NCBI RefSeq assembly: GCF_005862305.2
Contig: NZ_CP054021.1
Span: forward strand, 4,009,501-4,073,500
Direction: 5' to 3'
DNA length: 64,000 bases
Source of the DNA: Rhizobium indicum
GTDB lineage: Bacteria; Pseudomonadota; Alphaproteobacteria; Rhizobiales; Rhizobiaceae
The notes beneath the pieces were generated by a model. That model ran no database searches, was not told the origin of the DNA, and worked only from the letters and a program-made list of their open reading frames with translations. Position 1 is the first letter of the stretch. Each line of letters starts with the position of its first letter. Of this stretch, positions 40,243 to 50,057 are shown piece by piece. The position numbers and the translations under genes are program-made.

Positions 40243-42310
40243 AACGCCCTTCGCGCCACCACATGGCGCCGAAGGCGAGCAGCAGGATGCCGACGCCGGC
40301 GAAACCGGCAAAGAGCGGCAGCGTGTTGATGCCCTTCAAGACCGTCTCGTTGGTCATGCGAATCATCATGCGATCGTTGTCGGAGACGCGGACCTGGCCG
40401 CGCACCGGCAGGATCGGCGGCACGGAGATCGCGCCATTTGCATTGGAGACGCGGGCGACGAGACCCTTGCTTCTGTCGGCGACCGGCTGCAGTACATCGG
40501 TCGTCGAGATCATCGCCTTGAATTCCGGTGCGTCGACGGCGCCGATATGGACAAGCGTCGACAGCCTGCCGTTGCGGATTTCGAAGAGGCCGATTTCGTC
40601 CATCCTCTTCTCGGCCTTGTAGAGCCCCGGTTCGGACTGGGTGAGCGGCAGGGTTTCGGTCTTGCCGGAGGGATAACGCACGGTGGCATTGCCGGGATTG
40701 TCGCCGATCGTTTGGCGGGTGACTTCAAGGGTCCGGCCGGAGGCGCGCGCCGTCAGCGCTTCTTCCTCGAGCGCCGGTTCCTTCATCAGCCAATGGGCGA
40801 TACGGCGATAGAGCGAAACGTTCGGACCGCCGCCTTCGAAGCCGCGCGCCCAGAGCCAGCCCTGATCGGAAAGCAGCATGGCGACGCGGCCCTGGCCGGC
40901 GCGGTTCAGCACCAGCAGCGGGTGGTTGTCGGCGCCGAGCATGATCGTCTCGCCCTGCGGCCGGTCGACATCGACGCTACGGAACCAGCGGCCCCAATGC
41001 GGCGGGTCCTCGCCCGAGCCGTCCAGGCCGCGCGTGACGGGGTGTTTGCGGCCTTCCTCGGAGAGGCGGGGATAGAAGGCCTTCTCGATCATCTCTCCGG
41101 TGGGCGTTGCGGGCAGGACCGAGGAAAGCGGCGTCAGCGCAATGGAATCGGGACCGGCATGCTCGGGACCGGCGGCGATCAGCAGCGCGCCGCCATTGTC
41201 GACATATTGCGCGATGTAATCGTAGTAGAGCAGCGGCAGCACGCCGCGATGCTGGTAGCGATCGAAGATGATCAGGTCGAAATCCTTGATCTTGTCGACG
41301 AAGAGCTCGCGGGTCGGGAAGGCGATCAGCGACAGCTCGTTGATCGGCGTGCCGTCCTGCTTTTCCGGCGGACGCAGGATGGTGAAGTGGACCAGATCGA
41401 CCGAGGCATCGGATTTCAGCAGGTTGCGCCAGGCGCGCTCGCCGGCATGCGGCTCGCCGGAGACGAGCAGGACACGGAGATTCTGGCGGATGCCGTCAAT
41501 GACATGGACGGCGCGGTTGTTGGCGGTGGTGACTTCGCCGGGAAGTGCTGCGACCGAGAATTCGAGCACATTGCTGCCGCCACCCGGCACCTTGAAAGAG
41601 AACGGCGTATCCTGCCCGGGTGTCGCCTGCAGGGTGGCGATCTCATCACCATTCAGCTTTACCGTGACATCGGCTGTGCCGCCGGGGCTCGGGCCGTCGT
41701 CGAAGACGCGCAAGATCACCTGCTGCTCTTCGTTGACGATGCCGAAACGCGGTCCCTTGATGACTTCGATGCGGCGATCGAATTCGTTGGCCTTGCCGGT
41801 GACGAGGCCATGGATCGGCGCGTCGAAACCGAGCGCCTGATTGGCGCCCGGAACATCATGGACTTCACCGTCGGTCAGCATGATGGCGCCGCCGATACGG
41901 GCGGGCGGGACATCGGCAATGTTGGCCGACAGCGCGTCGAACAGGCGCGTGGACGGCACGTCGGAATTGACGTCGCCTTCGACATCGACGAAGCGGGGCT
42001 CTATCTGGGGGAAACGGGCGAGCTGTCCCTTCAAGGCCGCAAGCGCATCGTCGGTCATCTTGACGCGATCGGGCGTCTGCTGGCTCTGGCTTCGATCGAC
42101 AAGGACGGGAACGATCGTCGACAACTGATCCCGATCTTCCTGCAGCAGCACAGGATTGGCAAGCGCGGTCAGCATGGCGAGCGCTGCCAGTGTTCTGATC
42201 CAGGCGCCACGAATGCCACGCCAGATCGCGAAGGCGGCGATAACAGCGCTGACGACAGCCAATGCAGCCAGAACCGACCAGGGCAGGAAGGGCGAAAAGT
42301 CGAATGTCAT
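40241..42310 (-). CDS. Membrane protein with glutamine-amidotransferase-like region, last gene of the MoxR operon
   Basis: A 689-residue protein with two N-terminal membrane helices (about 10-30 and 35-55), one at the C-terminus (about 664-683), and a large outer part. The middle (DLIIFDRYQHRGVLPLLYYDYIAQYVDNGGALLIAAGPE) resembles the class I glutamine-amidotransferase-like fold, without a visible catalytic Cys. DRSQSQQTPDR and IMLTDGEVHD recall the metal site of a von Willebrand A domain. It begins 1 nt after the stop of the DUF4159 gene, so it is the fourth member of the MoxR-DUF58-BatA/DUF4159 operon. Such operons are tied to envelope stress or protein complex maturation in other bacteria; the role here is unknown. 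Confidence 0.8.
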   Translation of the reverse strand: MTFDFSPFLPWSVLAALAVVSAVIAAFAIWRGIRGAWIRTLAALAMLTALANPVLLQEDRDQLSTIVPVLVDRSQSQQTPDRVKMTDDALAALKGQLARFPQIEPRFVDVEGDVNSDVPSTRLFDALSANIADVPPARIGGAIMLTDGEVHDVPGANQALGFDAPIHGLVTGKANEFDRRIEVIKGPRFGIVNEEQQVILRVFDDGPSPGGTADVTVKLNGDEIATLQATPGQDTPFSFKVPGGGSNVLEFSVAALPGEVTTANNRAVHVIDGIRQNLRVLLVSGEPHAGERAWRNLLKSDASVDLVHFTILRPPEKQDGTPINELSLIAFPTRELFVDKIKDFDLIIFDRYQHRGVLPLLYYDYIAQYVDNGGALLIAAGPEHAGPDSIALTPLSSVLPATPTGEMIEKAFYPRLSEEGRKHPVTRGLDGSGEDPPHWGRWFRSVDVDRPQGETIMLGADNHPLLVLNRAGQGRVAMLLSDQGWLWARGFEGGGPNVSLYRRIAHWLMKEPALEEEALTARASGRTLEVTRQTIGDNPGNATVRYPSGKTETLPLTQSEPGLYKAEKRMDEIGLFEIRNGRLSTLVHIGAVDAPEFKAMISTTDVLQPVADRSKGLVARVSNANGAISVPPILPVRGQVRVSDNDRMMIRMTNETVLKGINTLPLFAGFAGVGILLLAFGAMWWREGR

Positions 42311-42311
42311 C

Positions 42312-45125
42312 TCATTGTCCTAACCGTTCGAGGAGGTCGGGAACATGGACCTGGTCGGTCTTGTAGTTGCCGGTCAGCATGTACATCATGATGTTGACGC
42401 CGGAACGGTAGGCATATTCGCGCTGCGTTTCATCCGACGGCACGGTCGGCAGTATCGGTACGCCGTTCTCGTCGATCGCCCAGGCGCCGGCGAAATCATT
42501 GCCGGTGATCAGGATCGGCGAAACGCCGTCGGCCGTCGCCGCCGATTTTTCGCTCGGCCCCTGACCGCCTTGCCGGGCCTCGATCCAGAGAGGGCTGCCG
42601 GCATAGCGACCGGGAAAGCTCGACAGGAGATAGAAGGATTTCGTCAGCACGTGATCCGATGGTACCGGCTCGAGCGCCGGGATGTCGAGATTGGCGAGGA
42701 TTGCCTGCAGCCTCTCACCGTTGGCGCTGACATTGCCGCCATTGTCCAATGCGCTGATCTGATCGCGCGTATCGAAAAGCACGGTGCCGCCATTGCGCAT
42801 ATAGGCATCGATACGGCTGATCGCCGCCGACGATGGCATCGGCGCCGTTGCCGAAACCGGCCAGTAGATGATCGGATAAAAGGAGAGCTCGTCTTTGGTG
42901 AGGTCGATGCCGACGGGCGGCGCTGGTTCCAGTGTCGTGCGAAAAGTCAGGAACTGGGTCAGTCCCTCGAGACCGCGCTCGGATATATTGTCCACGTCCT
43001 GTTCGCCGGTGACGACATAGGCGAGGTGGGTGTTATCAAGCCTCTGCAGGATGAGGTCGTCGCCGGGCTGGGAGTCGTCGGCGTGAAGCGTGCCGGGTTG
43101 GATGAGAAAGCCGGCGCAGACGGTGATCGCGATCATCGCGGCGGTGCGGACAGCCGGGCGCAATCGCGAGAATGCGCCATTCATGAAGAGGACGATCAGG
43201 CTATCGGCCAAGAGCAGCAGGAAGGCTGCGAGAAAGAGTGCGGGTTTTGCCGACCAGCTTTCGCCGCCGATCAGGCCTTCGCGCACGGCATTGGTCCCTG
43301 TTGTGTCGATCGGCTTCAGTTCGGCGTTCTCGGGCAGCACGTTCAGGGAGGTGAAACCATCCTCCGAACCGTAGAGCCCAGGAGGGTTGTCGAAATTCGC
43401 CGTCGGTTCGACTCCGGCCTGTGGAATGAGCGGCCGCGCCGATCCTGTCTCGGAGACGAGCGTGCCCTTGGCCGTCAGCATGCGGAATGGCGGCAGGGTT
43501 TCGGAGACACGCGCATTGCCACGCGCCTCCGGTGTCACGCCGCCCGAGCGCGATATCTGCAGGAGGTGGCGCAGCATGTCGACGAAAGTGCCGGAGATCG
43601 GCAGATCGGACCATGTCGCTTCCGCGGTGACGTGAAACAGGACGATCTGACCGGAGGCGAGCTGCTTCATCGTCACGAGCGGCGTGCCGTCAGCCAGGCT
43701 TGCCCAGGTGCGTTCGGCAAGATCGGGCGTCGGTTCGGCAAGCACCTGCCGCTTGACGACGACATCGGAGGGACGCGCTATGCCGGCGAAAGGCCCGAAA
43801 CTCGGAAATTCGGCAAGCGACTGCGGCTCGCTCCAGGACAAGGTGCCGCCCAGCGCCCGTTCTCCCTGCCGCAGGATGACAGGGATCAGCGGATCGTCCG
43901 CAGGGGCTGCCGCCATGCGCGGGCCGGCAAAACGCAGGAGCATGCCGCCATTCGATATCCAGCGCGTCAAAGGCTCGTAGGTCTCCTCCGGCAGCCGGCC
44001 GATATCGGCCATGATGATGATGGAGGGATTGCTGGTGAGAAGTTTTGGTATTGCGACCGAAAGATCGGAATCGGCAGGTTGGATCAGATCCGCATAGGGT
44101 TGCAGCGCCCGCTGGATATAATAGAGCGGCGAGAGCAGCGGCTGGAACTCGTCCCCCCCTTCACCTGACAGCAAGACGACGCGGCGGCGCTTGAATGCGT
44201 CGTCGAGAAGGTGGACGGCGCCTGCCGTCGCGCCATTGTCGACGCTGACGCGCGCGAAATCGTTGCGCATCTCGAAGGGGGCGGTGATCGAACTCGTCGC
44301 GACGCTCTGGCCGGGGCGGAAATCCGCCCTGCCATTGGCGATCGAGCGTCCCTGGGTATCGACGGCGTTCAGCGCTACCGATGCCGCCTGCGAACTGTTG
44401 AGCCGCGTGACCTTGACGGTCATGGCATCCGCCGCATTGTTGGCCGCCGTGATCGCGACCGTCCTTGCGGCATCGCCCTCGATCAGGCGCAGATCGGTGG
44501 GCTGGAGTTCGGCGAGCCTGCGCACCGTCGCGTCGTCAGGCTTGGCGGCGGCGCCGTCGGTCAGGAAGGCGAGGGTGCCGGGCTTGATGCCGTTCAGGGC
44601 GGCGCGCAGCGCCTGGAAGGCGCGTTCGCGGTCCGGCACCAGCGGTCGTGGCTCGGCGGCGCGCAGTTTGTCGCGGGCGGCAGCGGCGGTGCCGGGCACG
44701 GCGTCGTTGGTCGGATCGGCGGTGAAGGCGATCGACACAGGCGTGCCGGCGGATTCGGCGTCGTCTATCAATGCGTCGGCGGTCTGGATGCGGCGCTCCC
44801 AGTCGGGTGCCGCCGCCCAGCTATTGTCGACGAAGAGGACGAGCGGGCCACCTGATGCGAGCGAACTGGTGCGTGGATTGAAAACCGGATCGGCGATCGC
44901 AAGGATGATGGCGGCGGCAAGCAGCATGCGCAGCAGCGTCAGCCACCACGGGCTTTGCGCCGGCGTCTCCTCGCGCTTCAGCACGGAGGCGAGGATTTTC
45001 AGCGGCGGGAAGACTTCGGTCTTCGGACGTGGCGGCGTCAGCCGCAGCAGCCACCAGATGACCGGCAAGGCAACGAGCGCGCCGAGAATGGCGGGATAGG
45101 CGAAAGCGAAGGGAAGGGCGTTCAT
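42312..45125 (-). CDS. BatA/DUF4159 domain membrane protein
   Basis: A 937-residue protein. Residues 1-90 are the aerotolerance-regulator N-terminal domain (BatA type) with two membrane helices and RPKTEVFPPLKILASVLKREETPAQSPWWLTLLRM. The middle has a von Willebrand A-like stretch starting LVLFVDNSWAAAPDWERR. Another membrane segment lies near 630-650 (ALFLAAFLLLLADSLIVLFM), then one near 665-685, and the C-terminal 220 residues are the DUF4159 domain (HLAYVVTGEQDVDNISERGLEGLTQFL...YRSGVNIMMYMLTGNYKTDQVH). The start overlaps the DUF58 gene stop by 4 nt. Confidence 0.88.
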   Translation of the reverse strand: MNALPFAFAYPAILGALVALPVIWWLLRLTPPRPKTEVFPPLKILASVLKREETPAQSPWWLTLLRMLLAAAIILAIADPVFNPRTSSLASGGPLVLFVDNSWAAAPDWERRIQTADALIDDAESAGTPVSIAFTADPTNDAVPGTAAAARDKLRAAEPRPLVPDRERAFQALRAALNGIKPGTLAFLTDGAAAKPDDATVRRLAELQPTDLRLIEGDAARTVAITAANNAADAMTVKVTRLNSSQAASVALNAVDTQGRSIANGRADFRPGQSVATSSITAPFEMRNDFARVSVDNGATAGAVHLLDDAFKRRRVVLLSGEGGDEFQPLLSPLYYIQRALQPYADLIQPADSDLSVAIPKLLTSNPSIIIMADIGRLPEETYEPLTRWISNGGMLLRFAGPRMAAAPADDPLIPVILRQGERALGGTLSWSEPQSLAEFPSFGPFAGIARPSDVVVKRQVLAEPTPDLAERTWASLADGTPLVTMKQLASGQIVLFHVTAEATWSDLPISGTFVDMLRHLLQISRSGGVTPEARGNARVSETLPPFRMLTAKGTLVSETGSARPLIPQAGVEPTANFDNPPGLYGSEDGFTSLNVLPENAELKPIDTTGTNAVREGLIGGESWSAKPALFLAAFLLLLADSLIVLFMNGAFSRLRPAVRTAAMIAITVCAGFLIQPGTLHADDSQPGDDLILQRLDNTHLAYVVTGEQDVDNISERGLEGLTQFLTFRTTLEPAPPVGIDLTKDELSFYPIIYWPVSATAPMPSSAAISRIDAYMRNGGTVLFDTRDQISALDNGGNVSANGERLQAILANLDIPALEPVPSDHVLTKSFYLLSSFPGRYAGSPLWIEARQGGQGPSEKSAATADGVSPILITGNDFAGAWAIDENGVPILPTVPSDETQREYAYRSGVNIMMYMLTGNYKTDQVHVPDLLERLGQ

Positions 45126-46042
45126 AGCTGCCCTCCATGCGTAGCCTTGGCCGGCATGCCTGACAGATACATGTGCACCGCGACCAGCGCCTCCGACGCA
45201 AGGTGATCGGTGCGGTGGCTCGCGAAGGTCCAGCCGAGATGGCGCAGCGACTGGCCGAGGCTGTCCCTGCGGGCGAGGTAGGCGTTGCGATAGGCCTCGC
45301 GGATATGTTCGGCGCGGCCGGAGATAAGCTTGGCGCCGCTCTCCGGATCGGTGAATTCGGTGCGGCCGCTATAGGGGAATATCTCCTCGGCGGGATCTGA
45401 TATCTCGACCACGTGGCCGCGCAGGCCGCGGCGGGCAAGCGGGCCGAGCCGTTCCATGATTGCCGGCGCATCGTCGAGGAAATCGCCGATAAGGACGAGG
45501 TCGCTCCAGCCGCGGATCATCGCCGTTTCCGGCAGGCCGCCGGTCAGCGGCGTGTGCATGAGAGCGGATGCGAGGCGTTCGGCGGCGTTACGGGCGGAAG
45601 CGGGTTCCATGATGCCGGGGCAGCCGATGCGCTCGCCGGAGCGGGCGAGGATTTCGGCAAGCGCCAGCATGATGACCAGCGCGCGGCTTTCCTTGGAGAC
45701 GTTGCCATAGCTCGACTTGTACATCATCGAGGGCGACATGTCGCACCAGAGCCAGATCGTGTGCGCAGCCTCCCATTCGCGCTCGCGCACGTAGGTATGA
45801 TCGTCGCGGGCGGAGCGGCGCCAATCGATGCGCGACAGGCTCTCGCCCTCGGCATAGGGTCGGAACTGCCAGAAATTCTCGCCGATGCCGCGCTTGCGGC
45901 GGCCATGCCAGCCGGCGATCACCGTGTTGGCGATGCGCTTGGCTTCCACCAGGCAGTCCGGCACTAGGGCTGCCCGCTGCCTGGCGCGGGAAAGGGCATC
46001 GCTGCCTGACGTCGGGTTGACGATCTGTCCGATAGATGCCAC
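45122..46042 (-). CDS. DUF58 domain protein
   Basis: A 306-residue DUF58 protein. The core is GIGENFWQFRPYAEGESLSRIDWRRSARDDHTYVREREWE, followed by a von Willebrand A-like half whose metal site reads WCDMSPSM. I start at GTG 46042 (MASIGQIVNPTSG) because AAGGAAG lies about 8 nt upstream; an 18-residue extension would overlap the moxR 3' end. It starts 13 nt after moxR and overlaps the DUF4159 gene by 4 nt. DUF58 proteins are usual partners of MoxR ATPases. Confidence 0.9.
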   Translation of the reverse strand: MASIGQIVNPTSGSDALSRARQRAALVPDCLVEAKRIANTVIAGWHGRRKRGIGENFWQFRPYAEGESLSRIDWRRSARDDHTYVREREWEAAHTIWLWCDMSPSMMYKSSYGNVSKESRALVIMLALAEILARSGERIGCPGIMEPASARNAAERLASALMHTPLTGGLPETAMIRGWSDLVLIGDFLDDAPAIMERLGPLARRGLRGHVVEISDPAEEIFPYSGRTEFTDPESGAKLISGRAEHIREAYRNAYLARRDSLGQSLRHLGWTFASHRTDHLASEALVAVHMYLSGMPAKATHGGQL

Positions 46043-46055
46043 GCGTCCGGCTTCC

Positions 46056-47066
46056 TTATCCCTTTGCCTGCTTGACCAGTCCGGCGATGACGTCACGCAC
46101 CGACATGCCTTCGGCGCGGGCGGCGAAAGTCAGCGCCATGCGGTGCTGGAGAATGGGTTCGGCGAGCGCGAAGATATCGTCCAGAGACGGTGCGAGACGG
46201 CCTTCGTAGAGTGCGCGGGCACGCGCGCAGAGCATCATAGCCTGGCCGGCGCGCGGGCCTGGACCCCAGGCGACGTTCTTGTCGGTCGAGGCATTGCCCT
46301 GTCCCGGGCGGGCGGAACGCACGAGCGCCAGGATGGCATCAACGACCGTGTCGCTCACCGGCATCTGGCGCACCAGGGTCTGGATCTCGATCAGCCGCTG
46401 GGCATCGATGATGGCTTCCGGCCGGGTTTGGCCCAGGCCCGTCGTCTCGAGCAGGATCTGGCGCTCGGCGGCGAGTTCGGGGTAGTGGACGTCGACCTGC
46501 AGCAGGAAGCGGTCGAGCTGGGCTTCGGGTAGAGGATAGGTGCCTTCCTGCTCGAGCGGGTTCTGGGTGGCGAGCACATGGAAGGGCGCCGGCAGGTCAT
46601 AGCGCTGGCCGGCGATCGTGATGTGATATTCCTGCATGGATTGCAGAAGGGCCGACTGGGTACGCGGCGAGGCGCGGTTGATCTCGTCGGCCATCAGGAG
46701 TTGGGCAAAGACAGGGCCCTTGACGAAACGGAAGGAGCGGCGTCCACTGTCGTCCTGGTCCATAACCTCGGAGCCGAGAATATCCGAGGGCATCAGATCC
46801 GGCGTGAACTGGATGCGGTTGGCGGCAAGGCCGAGCACCTCGCCGAGCGTCGTCACCAGTCTGGTCTTGGCAAGGCCGGGAACGCCGACGAGCAGGGCAT
46901 GACCACCGGACAGCACAGCGAGAATGGTGTTCTCGACGACGCTTTCCTGACCGAAGATCACTTTCGAGACTTCCCCGCGAATGGCGGCGATATCGGAGAG
47001 CGCCATTTCGGCGGCGGCGACGATCGCCTTGTCATCGAGGCTGGCTTCGGTCTTCATCATACCCAT
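46056..47066 (-). CDS. MoxR-family AAA+ ATPase
   Basis: A 336-residue MoxR ATPase. Walker A GVPGLAKTR, Walker B LLMADEINRASPRTQSALLQSMQE, sensor 1 in VLATQNPLEQEGTYPLPEAQLDRF, and the C-terminal lid are present. MoxR proteins act as chaperones for von Willebrand A proteins, and here DUF58 and BatA-like genes follow directly. Start: ATG 47066 (MGMMKTEASL), with TTGGAGA 5-8 nt upstream; a TTG four codons earlier is possible. It is the first gene of the four-gene operon; its promoter lies in the 158 bp shared with the divergent DUF1285 gene. Confidence 0.93.
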   Translation of the reverse strand: MGMMKTEASLDDKAIVAAAEMALSDIAAIRGEVSKVIFGQESVVENTILAVLSGGHALLVGVPGLAKTRLVTTLGEVLGLAANRIQFTPDLMPSDILGSEVMDQDDSGRRSFRFVKGPVFAQLLMADEINRASPRTQSALLQSMQEYHITIAGQRYDLPAPFHVLATQNPLEQEGTYPLPEAQLDRFLLQVDVHYPELAAERQILLETTGLGQTRPEAIIDAQRLIEIQTLVRQMPVSDTVVDAILALVRSARPGQGNASTDKNVAWGPGPRAGQAMMLCARARALYEGRLAPSLDDIFALAEPILQHRMALTFAARAEGMSVRDVIAGLVKQAKG

Positions 47067-47224
47067 GCGTATCTCCAACGGCTGAAATCATTCGGCAGCG
47101 AATCGGCGGACTTATACATGTGCCTCATACCCGATAGAGTTATGGAGATGTGACGGGCTGACAAGTTCGTTGCGAATGACTATCTCGTGACTTTACTTCG
47201 TTAAGGACAAACCGGGACGGAAGA

Positions 47225-47848
47225 ATGGCAGCCGAGGAAATCAGCGGACAGGCGGATGCGGCGGGACTTGCCGCACTGATTTCGCGCGCGTCTCAGGAAA
47301 ATGGCGAGAAAAAACGCGGTTTGCCGCCGGTCGAGCGGTGGAATCCGCCTTTCTGCGGCGATATCGACATGGAAATCCGGGCTGATGGTACCTGGTTCTA
47401 CATGGGCACGCCGATCGGCCGACCGGCGCTGGTGCGGCTGTTCTCAACGGTTTTAAGAAAAGATGACGACCAGAAGACCTATCTCGTAACACCTGTGGAA
47501 AAGGTCGGTATAAGGGTCGTCGACGCGCCTTTCATCGCCGTGGAGATGAGCGCCACGGAGGGGCAAGGCCAGCAGGTGCTGACCTTCCGCACCAATGTTG
47601 GCGATGTCGTGGAGGCGGGAGGAGAGCATCGGCTGCGCTTTGCCATTGCGGGCGAGAATGCCGAATTGAAACCCTATCTGCATGTGCGGGGGCGGTTGGA
47701 GGCGCTGGTGTCGCGTGCGGTGATGTATGAACTGGTGGCGTTCGGCGAGACGCTCGAGGTCGAGGGACAGGCGATGTTCGCCGTCCGCTCCGCCGGAGAG
47801 GTCTTTGCGATGATGCCGGCCGATGAACTGGATGCGCTTTCTCGATGA
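47225..47848 (+). CDS. DUF1285 family protein
   Basis: A 207-residue protein of the DUF1285 family, function unknown. It contains PPFCGDIDMEIRADGTWFYMGTPIGRPALVRLFSTVLRKDDDQKTYLVTPVEKVGIRVVDAPF, typical of the family. No signal peptide. The stop overlaps the start of the CoA pyrophosphatase gene by 4 nt, which makes a coupled three-gene operon ending in the CCA-adding enzyme. Confidence 0.9.
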   Translation: MAAEEISGQADAAGLAALISRASQENGEKKRGLPPVERWNPPFCGDIDMEIRADGTWFYMGTPIGRPALVRLFSTVLRKDDDQKTYLVTPVEKVGIRVVDAPFIAVEMSATEGQGQQVLTFRTNVGDVVEAGGEHRLRFAIAGENAELKPYLHVRGRLEALVSRAVMYELVAFGETLEVEGQAMFAVRSAGEVFAMMPADELDALSR

Positions 47849-48495
47849 ATGATGCGATTACCCAACGTTATCCGCTGTTTTCCGCAGCCGAATTCCGCCG
47901 CCGCGCGCTCAACCAGAATGGCGGGCCGGTCGATCATGCCTGGCGCGATCATGGAGACCATATCCTCAACCCCGATATCGTCGCCGAGGTCGAGACTTTC
48001 AAGCTGCGCGACGCCGCCGTGCTCGTGCCCGTCGTCGATGACGGCGATGAAGCGCATGTGATCTTCACCAAGCGCACGGCGACGCTGCGCAAACATTCCG
48101 GGCAGATCGCCTTTCCCGGCGGCTCGATCGATCCCGCCGATATCTCGCCCGAAATGGCGGCGATCCGAGAAACGGAGGAGGAGATCGGCCTGGCTGGTTC
48201 CTTCGTCGAAACCGTCGGGCGGCTGCCGAATTACCTTGCCTCGACGGGCTTCCGCATTACGCCGGTGCTCGGCGTCGTCTCCCCGGGCTTTGCGCTGACG
48301 CTGAACCCGACCGAGGTGGCCGACGTGTTCGAGGTGCCGCTTTCCTTCCTGATGGATCCTGCCAATCACACCCGCGACAGACGTGTCATCGACGGCATCG
48401 ACCGGCATTTCTACCGCGTGCCCTATGAAACCAGAATGATCTGGGGCATCACCGCCGGCATCGTCCGCACGCTTTACGAAAGGCTTTATGCATGA
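47845..48495 (+). CDS. Nudix CoA pyrophosphatase (NudL type)
   Basis: A 216-residue Nudix enzyme that cuts CoA and similar dinucleotides. The Nudix box GGSIDPADISPEMAAIRETEEEIGL is complete, and the upstream LRKHSGQIAFPGG is the CoA-specific signature of the NudL/PCD1 group. Coupled by 4-nt overlaps to DUF1285 before and the CCA gene after. Confidence 0.92.
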   Translation: MNDAITQRYPLFSAAEFRRRALNQNGGPVDHAWRDHGDHILNPDIVAEVETFKLRDAAVLVPVVDDGDEAHVIFTKRTATLRKHSGQIAFPGGSIDPADISPEMAAIRETEEEIGLAGSFVETVGRLPNYLASTGFRITPVLGVVSPGFALTLNPTEVADVFEVPLSFLMDPANHTRDRRVIDGIDRHFYRVPYETRMIWGITAGIVRTLYERLYA

Positions 48496-49757
48496 CCGGC
48501 ATCGCCGACCAAGCATGGTTCCGCGACCCGGCCCTTGGCCGGATCTTAGCGCTTCTCAACGCCGATGGTGGGGCCGATGGCGGGGAAGCTCGGGTGGTTG
48601 GCGGAGCGGTGCGCAACAGCCTGATGGGCCTGCCGGTCAATGATGTCGACATCGCCACGACACTCAGACCGGAGGCGGTGATGGAGCGGGCGGCGGCGGC
48701 CGGCATCAAGGCAGTCCCAACCGGCCTGGAGCACGGCACGGTGACGCTCGTCATCGACGGCAAGCCCTTCGAGGTGACGACCCTTCGCACCGACGTCGAG
48801 ACCGACGGACGCCATGCCAAGGTTGCCTTCAGCACGGACTGGAAGGCAGATGCCGAACGGCGGGATTTGACGATCAACGCGCTCTATGCCGATGCAAAGG
48901 GCGAGGTGGTGGATCTCGTTGGCGGGCTTGCCGACATCGAGACGCGCAACATCCGCTTCATCGGTGATGCCGCAAGGCGTATTGCCGAGGATCATTTGCG
49001 TATCCTGCGCTTCTTCCGCTTCTTTGCCTATTACGGTTCCGGGCGGCCGGATGCCGAGGGGCTGAAGGCGTGTTCCGTCGCGCGTTCGAAACTGACGACG
49101 CTTTCGGCAGAACGCGTCTGGTCTGAACTGCGAAAGTTGCTAGGTGCTGCCGATCCTGGCCGGGCGCTGCTCTGGATGCGGCAGGTGGCAGTGCTGACGG
49201 AAATCCTGCCGGAATCGGAACGATGGGGGATCGATGCGATCCCTTCGCTGATCGCCACCGAAAAGGCGCTCGGCTGGACGCCCGATCCTTTGCTGCGCCT
49301 TGCGGCGATCGTGCCGCCCGATGCGGCGCGCATGGAGGCGCTCGCAGCCCGGCTCAAGCTCTCGAATGCGGAAGCGGCCACTCTCAAGGCCTGGGCAATG
49401 GCAGCGCCTGTTAATGACGAGATGTCGTCGGCCGCCTTCGAACGGCTGCTTTACCGCAACAGCACCGACGGCATCTCGACACGGCTGAAGCTGGCGCTTG
49501 CGGTTGCGCGCGGCAAGGCTGAAAGCGATTTCGATGAAATGGCGCGGTCGGCGCGGCTTATCAAGCTGCTGGACAGGGCAATGCACTGGAAGAAGCCACA
49601 GTTTCCGCTGAACGGCGGCGACGTGATTTCGGCAGGAATCGCGTCCGGCCCGCGCGTCGGCGAGCTGCTTGCCGGCCTGGAAAACCAATGGGTGGAGGAA
49701 AACTTTGCTTCCGACCGGGCGGCGCTGCTCGCCCGGCTGCAGGAACGCGTGCAATAA
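48492..49757 (+). CDS. cca: CCA tRNA nucleotidyltransferase / poly(A) polymerase family
   Basis: A 421-residue class II nucleotidyltransferase that adds CCA to tRNA 3' ends. The head domain has RVVGGAVRNSLMGLPVNDVDIATT (GG and DxD), then HGTVTLVIDGKPFEVTTLRTD and the ERRDLTINALYAD block; the RNA-binding region RIAEDHLRILRFFRFFAYYG follows. It starts within the last codon of the CoA pyrophosphatase (4-nt overlap). The stop lies directly against the stop of the convergent DUF1059 gene. Confidence 0.93.
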   Translation: MTGIADQAWFRDPALGRILALLNADGGADGGEARVVGGAVRNSLMGLPVNDVDIATTLRPEAVMERAAAAGIKAVPTGLEHGTVTLVIDGKPFEVTTLRTDVETDGRHAKVAFSTDWKADAERRDLTINALYADAKGEVVDLVGGLADIETRNIRFIGDAARRIAEDHLRILRFFRFFAYYGSGRPDAEGLKACSVARSKLTTLSAERVWSELRKLLGAADPGRALLWMRQVAVLTEILPESERWGIDAIPSLIATEKALGWTPDPLLRLAAIVPPDAARMEALAARLKLSNAEAATLKAWAMAAPVNDEMSSAAFERLLYRNSTDGISTRLKLALAVARGKAESDFDEMARSARLIKLLDRAMHWKKPQFPLNGGDVISAGIASGPRVGELLAGLENQWVEENFASDRAALLARLQERVQ

Positions 49758-49943
49758 TCAGGCGGCGGTCGCTTCGTCACGGATGCGAGCCTTGATATTA
49801 TCCACCATGTTCTCGCGGATCGTGGTTTCGCCGTGAGCATCTTTCAGGTGCTCGACGGCACGGCGGACCACCTCGGCGTCACTATCCGCTCGTGTATGCC
49901 AGGCGCAGCCCGGAACGAGAGTGCCGCATTCGAAAAGTCGCAT
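49758..49943 (-). CDS. DUF1059 small protein
   Basis: A 61-residue protein, MRLFECGTLVPGC at the start, matching the DUF1059 family (CGxxxPGCxxxxxxxxxxEVxxxxxxHxxxxH pattern; here Cys6, Cys13, His37, His41-like positions). The Cys/His set suggests metal binding. I start at ATG 49943; an upstream extension of eight residues is less likely. It is convergent with cca with no spacer. Confidence 0.8.
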   Translation of the reverse strand: MRLFECGTLVPGCAWHTRADSDAEVVRRAVEHLKDAHGETTIRENMVDNIKARIRDEATAA

Positions 49944-50057
49944 GGTCTTCTCCTCTGTTCGAAACACAACGACGATCGCGATCTTACGCGATTTAAGAAT
50001 GTGCGGGGGGAGGGAAGGTTCCGGCCGGCATCGACATGCCGGCCAGTAAAGGCCGTA

